In this document: positions 63,565 through 64,000 of the stretch, piece after piece
How the letters are laid out: each line of letters starts with the position of its first letter
Position numbering within the stretch: the first letter of the stretch is position 1
The notes under the pieces: generated by a model
What the model saw: only the letters and a program-made list of their open reading frames with translations
Database searches by the model: none
Told to the model about the DNA's origin: nothing
Position numbers and translations under genes: made by a program
Source of the DNA: an uncultured Fastidiosipila sp.
GTDB taxonomy: Bacteria > Bacillota > Clostridia > Saccharofermentanales > Fastidiosipilaceae
Direction: 5' to 3'
DNA length: 64,000 bases
Assembly (NCBI GenBank): GCA_947253875.1
Contig: CAMYAM010000010.1
Location: forward strand, 1 to 64,000

Positions 63565-64000
63565 ATGTTACATATAGAACCACAATATATACCAATAGTA
63601 GTAATCAACTTTCTAATTGTTGTTTTTATATTAGCCAAGTTCTTATTTAAACCATTGGTTAAAGCTATTCAAGATAGACAAGATTCTGTTGAAGACATAA
63701 CAAAGAAAATTAATGAAGAAAAGAAAAAATTAACAGAGTTACAAAGTGAATACAATGATTTTGAAGAGTGCTTTAATCTAAGAAAAAAAGATAATGAAGC
63801 TGAAATAAATAAATCAGCTGAAAAATATCGCCAAGAGAAGTTAGACGAAATAAATGCAGACTTAAAGAGAAAGGAAGCTGAAGTTCTGGAGGAATTGAGA
63901 AAAGAGCGTATTTATACAGCTAAACAATTCCAAGATGATTTTGTTGAATTATCTACTAGTCTTGCAGAGAAAGTAATCAATAGAGCACTGACAGAAGAAG
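63565..64000 (+). CDS. atpF: ATP synthase F0 subunit b, 3' end missing
   Basis: Subunit b is the peripheral stalk. One N-terminal membrane segment (about 9-28, ending LAKFLFKPL) is followed by a long charged coiled coil rich in Lys and Glu. The frame is open to the window edge, with 145 codons visible of about 160. A GAAAGGAG ribosome binding site precedes the ATG, 39 bases after atpE. The rest of the atp operon is expected downstream. Confidence 0.95.
   Translation, partial: MLHIEPQYIPIVVINFLIVVFILAKFLFKPLVKAIQDRQDSVEDITKKINEEKKKLTELQSEYNDFEECFNLRKKDNEAEINKSAEKYRQEKLDEINADLKRKEAEVLEELRKERIYTAKQFQDDFVELSTSLAEKVINRALTEE

Overview
The window is AT-rich, densely coded DNA of a Bacillota bacterium, most likely a clostridium. 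Evidence for this: AGGAGG-type ribosome binding sites, RNase J, a RexB-like AddB, TmcAL, adenosylcobalamin-dependent ribonucleotide reductase (NrdJ), a lysyl-tRNA synthetase with a fused tRNA-binding tail, and an F-type ATP synthase operon. Species cannot be named from sequence alone. No rRNA, tRNA, CRISPR array or transposase gene was seen.

Layout. 1-3.6 kb: 3' end of tuf, a YigZ/IMPACT protein, a NYN-LOTUS RNA-binding protein and a DUF368 lipid-carrier transporter. 3.6-11.6 kb: two GH77 glucanotransferases (malQ), the second overlapping recJ, which overlaps rel. 11.7-15 kb: nrdJ behind two NrdR boxes. 15-21.6 kb (minus strand): a YitT membrane protein and a maltodextrin operon malE-malF-malG-amylase with no ATPase gene. 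21.9-28.3 kb: RNase J, rpsT, and a minus-strand tmcAL-tyrS-C39 peptidase cluster. 28.4-32.5 kb: pta-ackA-marR-acp and convergent plsC. 32.7-42.2 kb: addB-addA and convergent galK-tadA. 42.4-49.2 kb: a zinc-ribbon membrane protein, trxB, a small membrane protein, guaB, greA and lysS. 49.2-51.4 kb: a foreign-looking segment with a GH172 (DUF2961) gene, a decayed GH32 fructosidase gene and a second, diverged copy of the lysS 3' end. 51.7-56.7 kb: DUF3137, LemA and a large threonine-rich surface protein. 56.9-62.1 kb: a GHKL kinase/LytTR regulator pair divergent from an amino-acid permease and an amidohydrolase. 62.2-64 kb: start of the atp operon, cut by the window end.

How the genes work together. 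MalEFG, the lipoprotein amylase and the two MalQ enzymes form a maltodextrin uptake and processing route. Pta-AckA make acetate and ATP, and acetate is the substrate of the divergently encoded TmcAL. The LytTR regulator probably controls the permease and amidohydrolase through direct repeats lying between two back-to-back promoters.

Most notable points: (i) GuaB is of the Tritrichomonas foetus IMPDH type, with the same residue numbering at Cys319 and Arg418/Tyr419; (ii) the LytTR-type repeat pair is placed to repress its own operon and activate the permease; (iii) a fructan-gene segment sits between two diverged lysS ends; (iv) AddB has only two cysteines in total, so it cannot carry the usual iron-sulfur cluster; (v) the ATP synthase c subunit has an alanine-rich first helix and a mixed Na+/H+ ion site.
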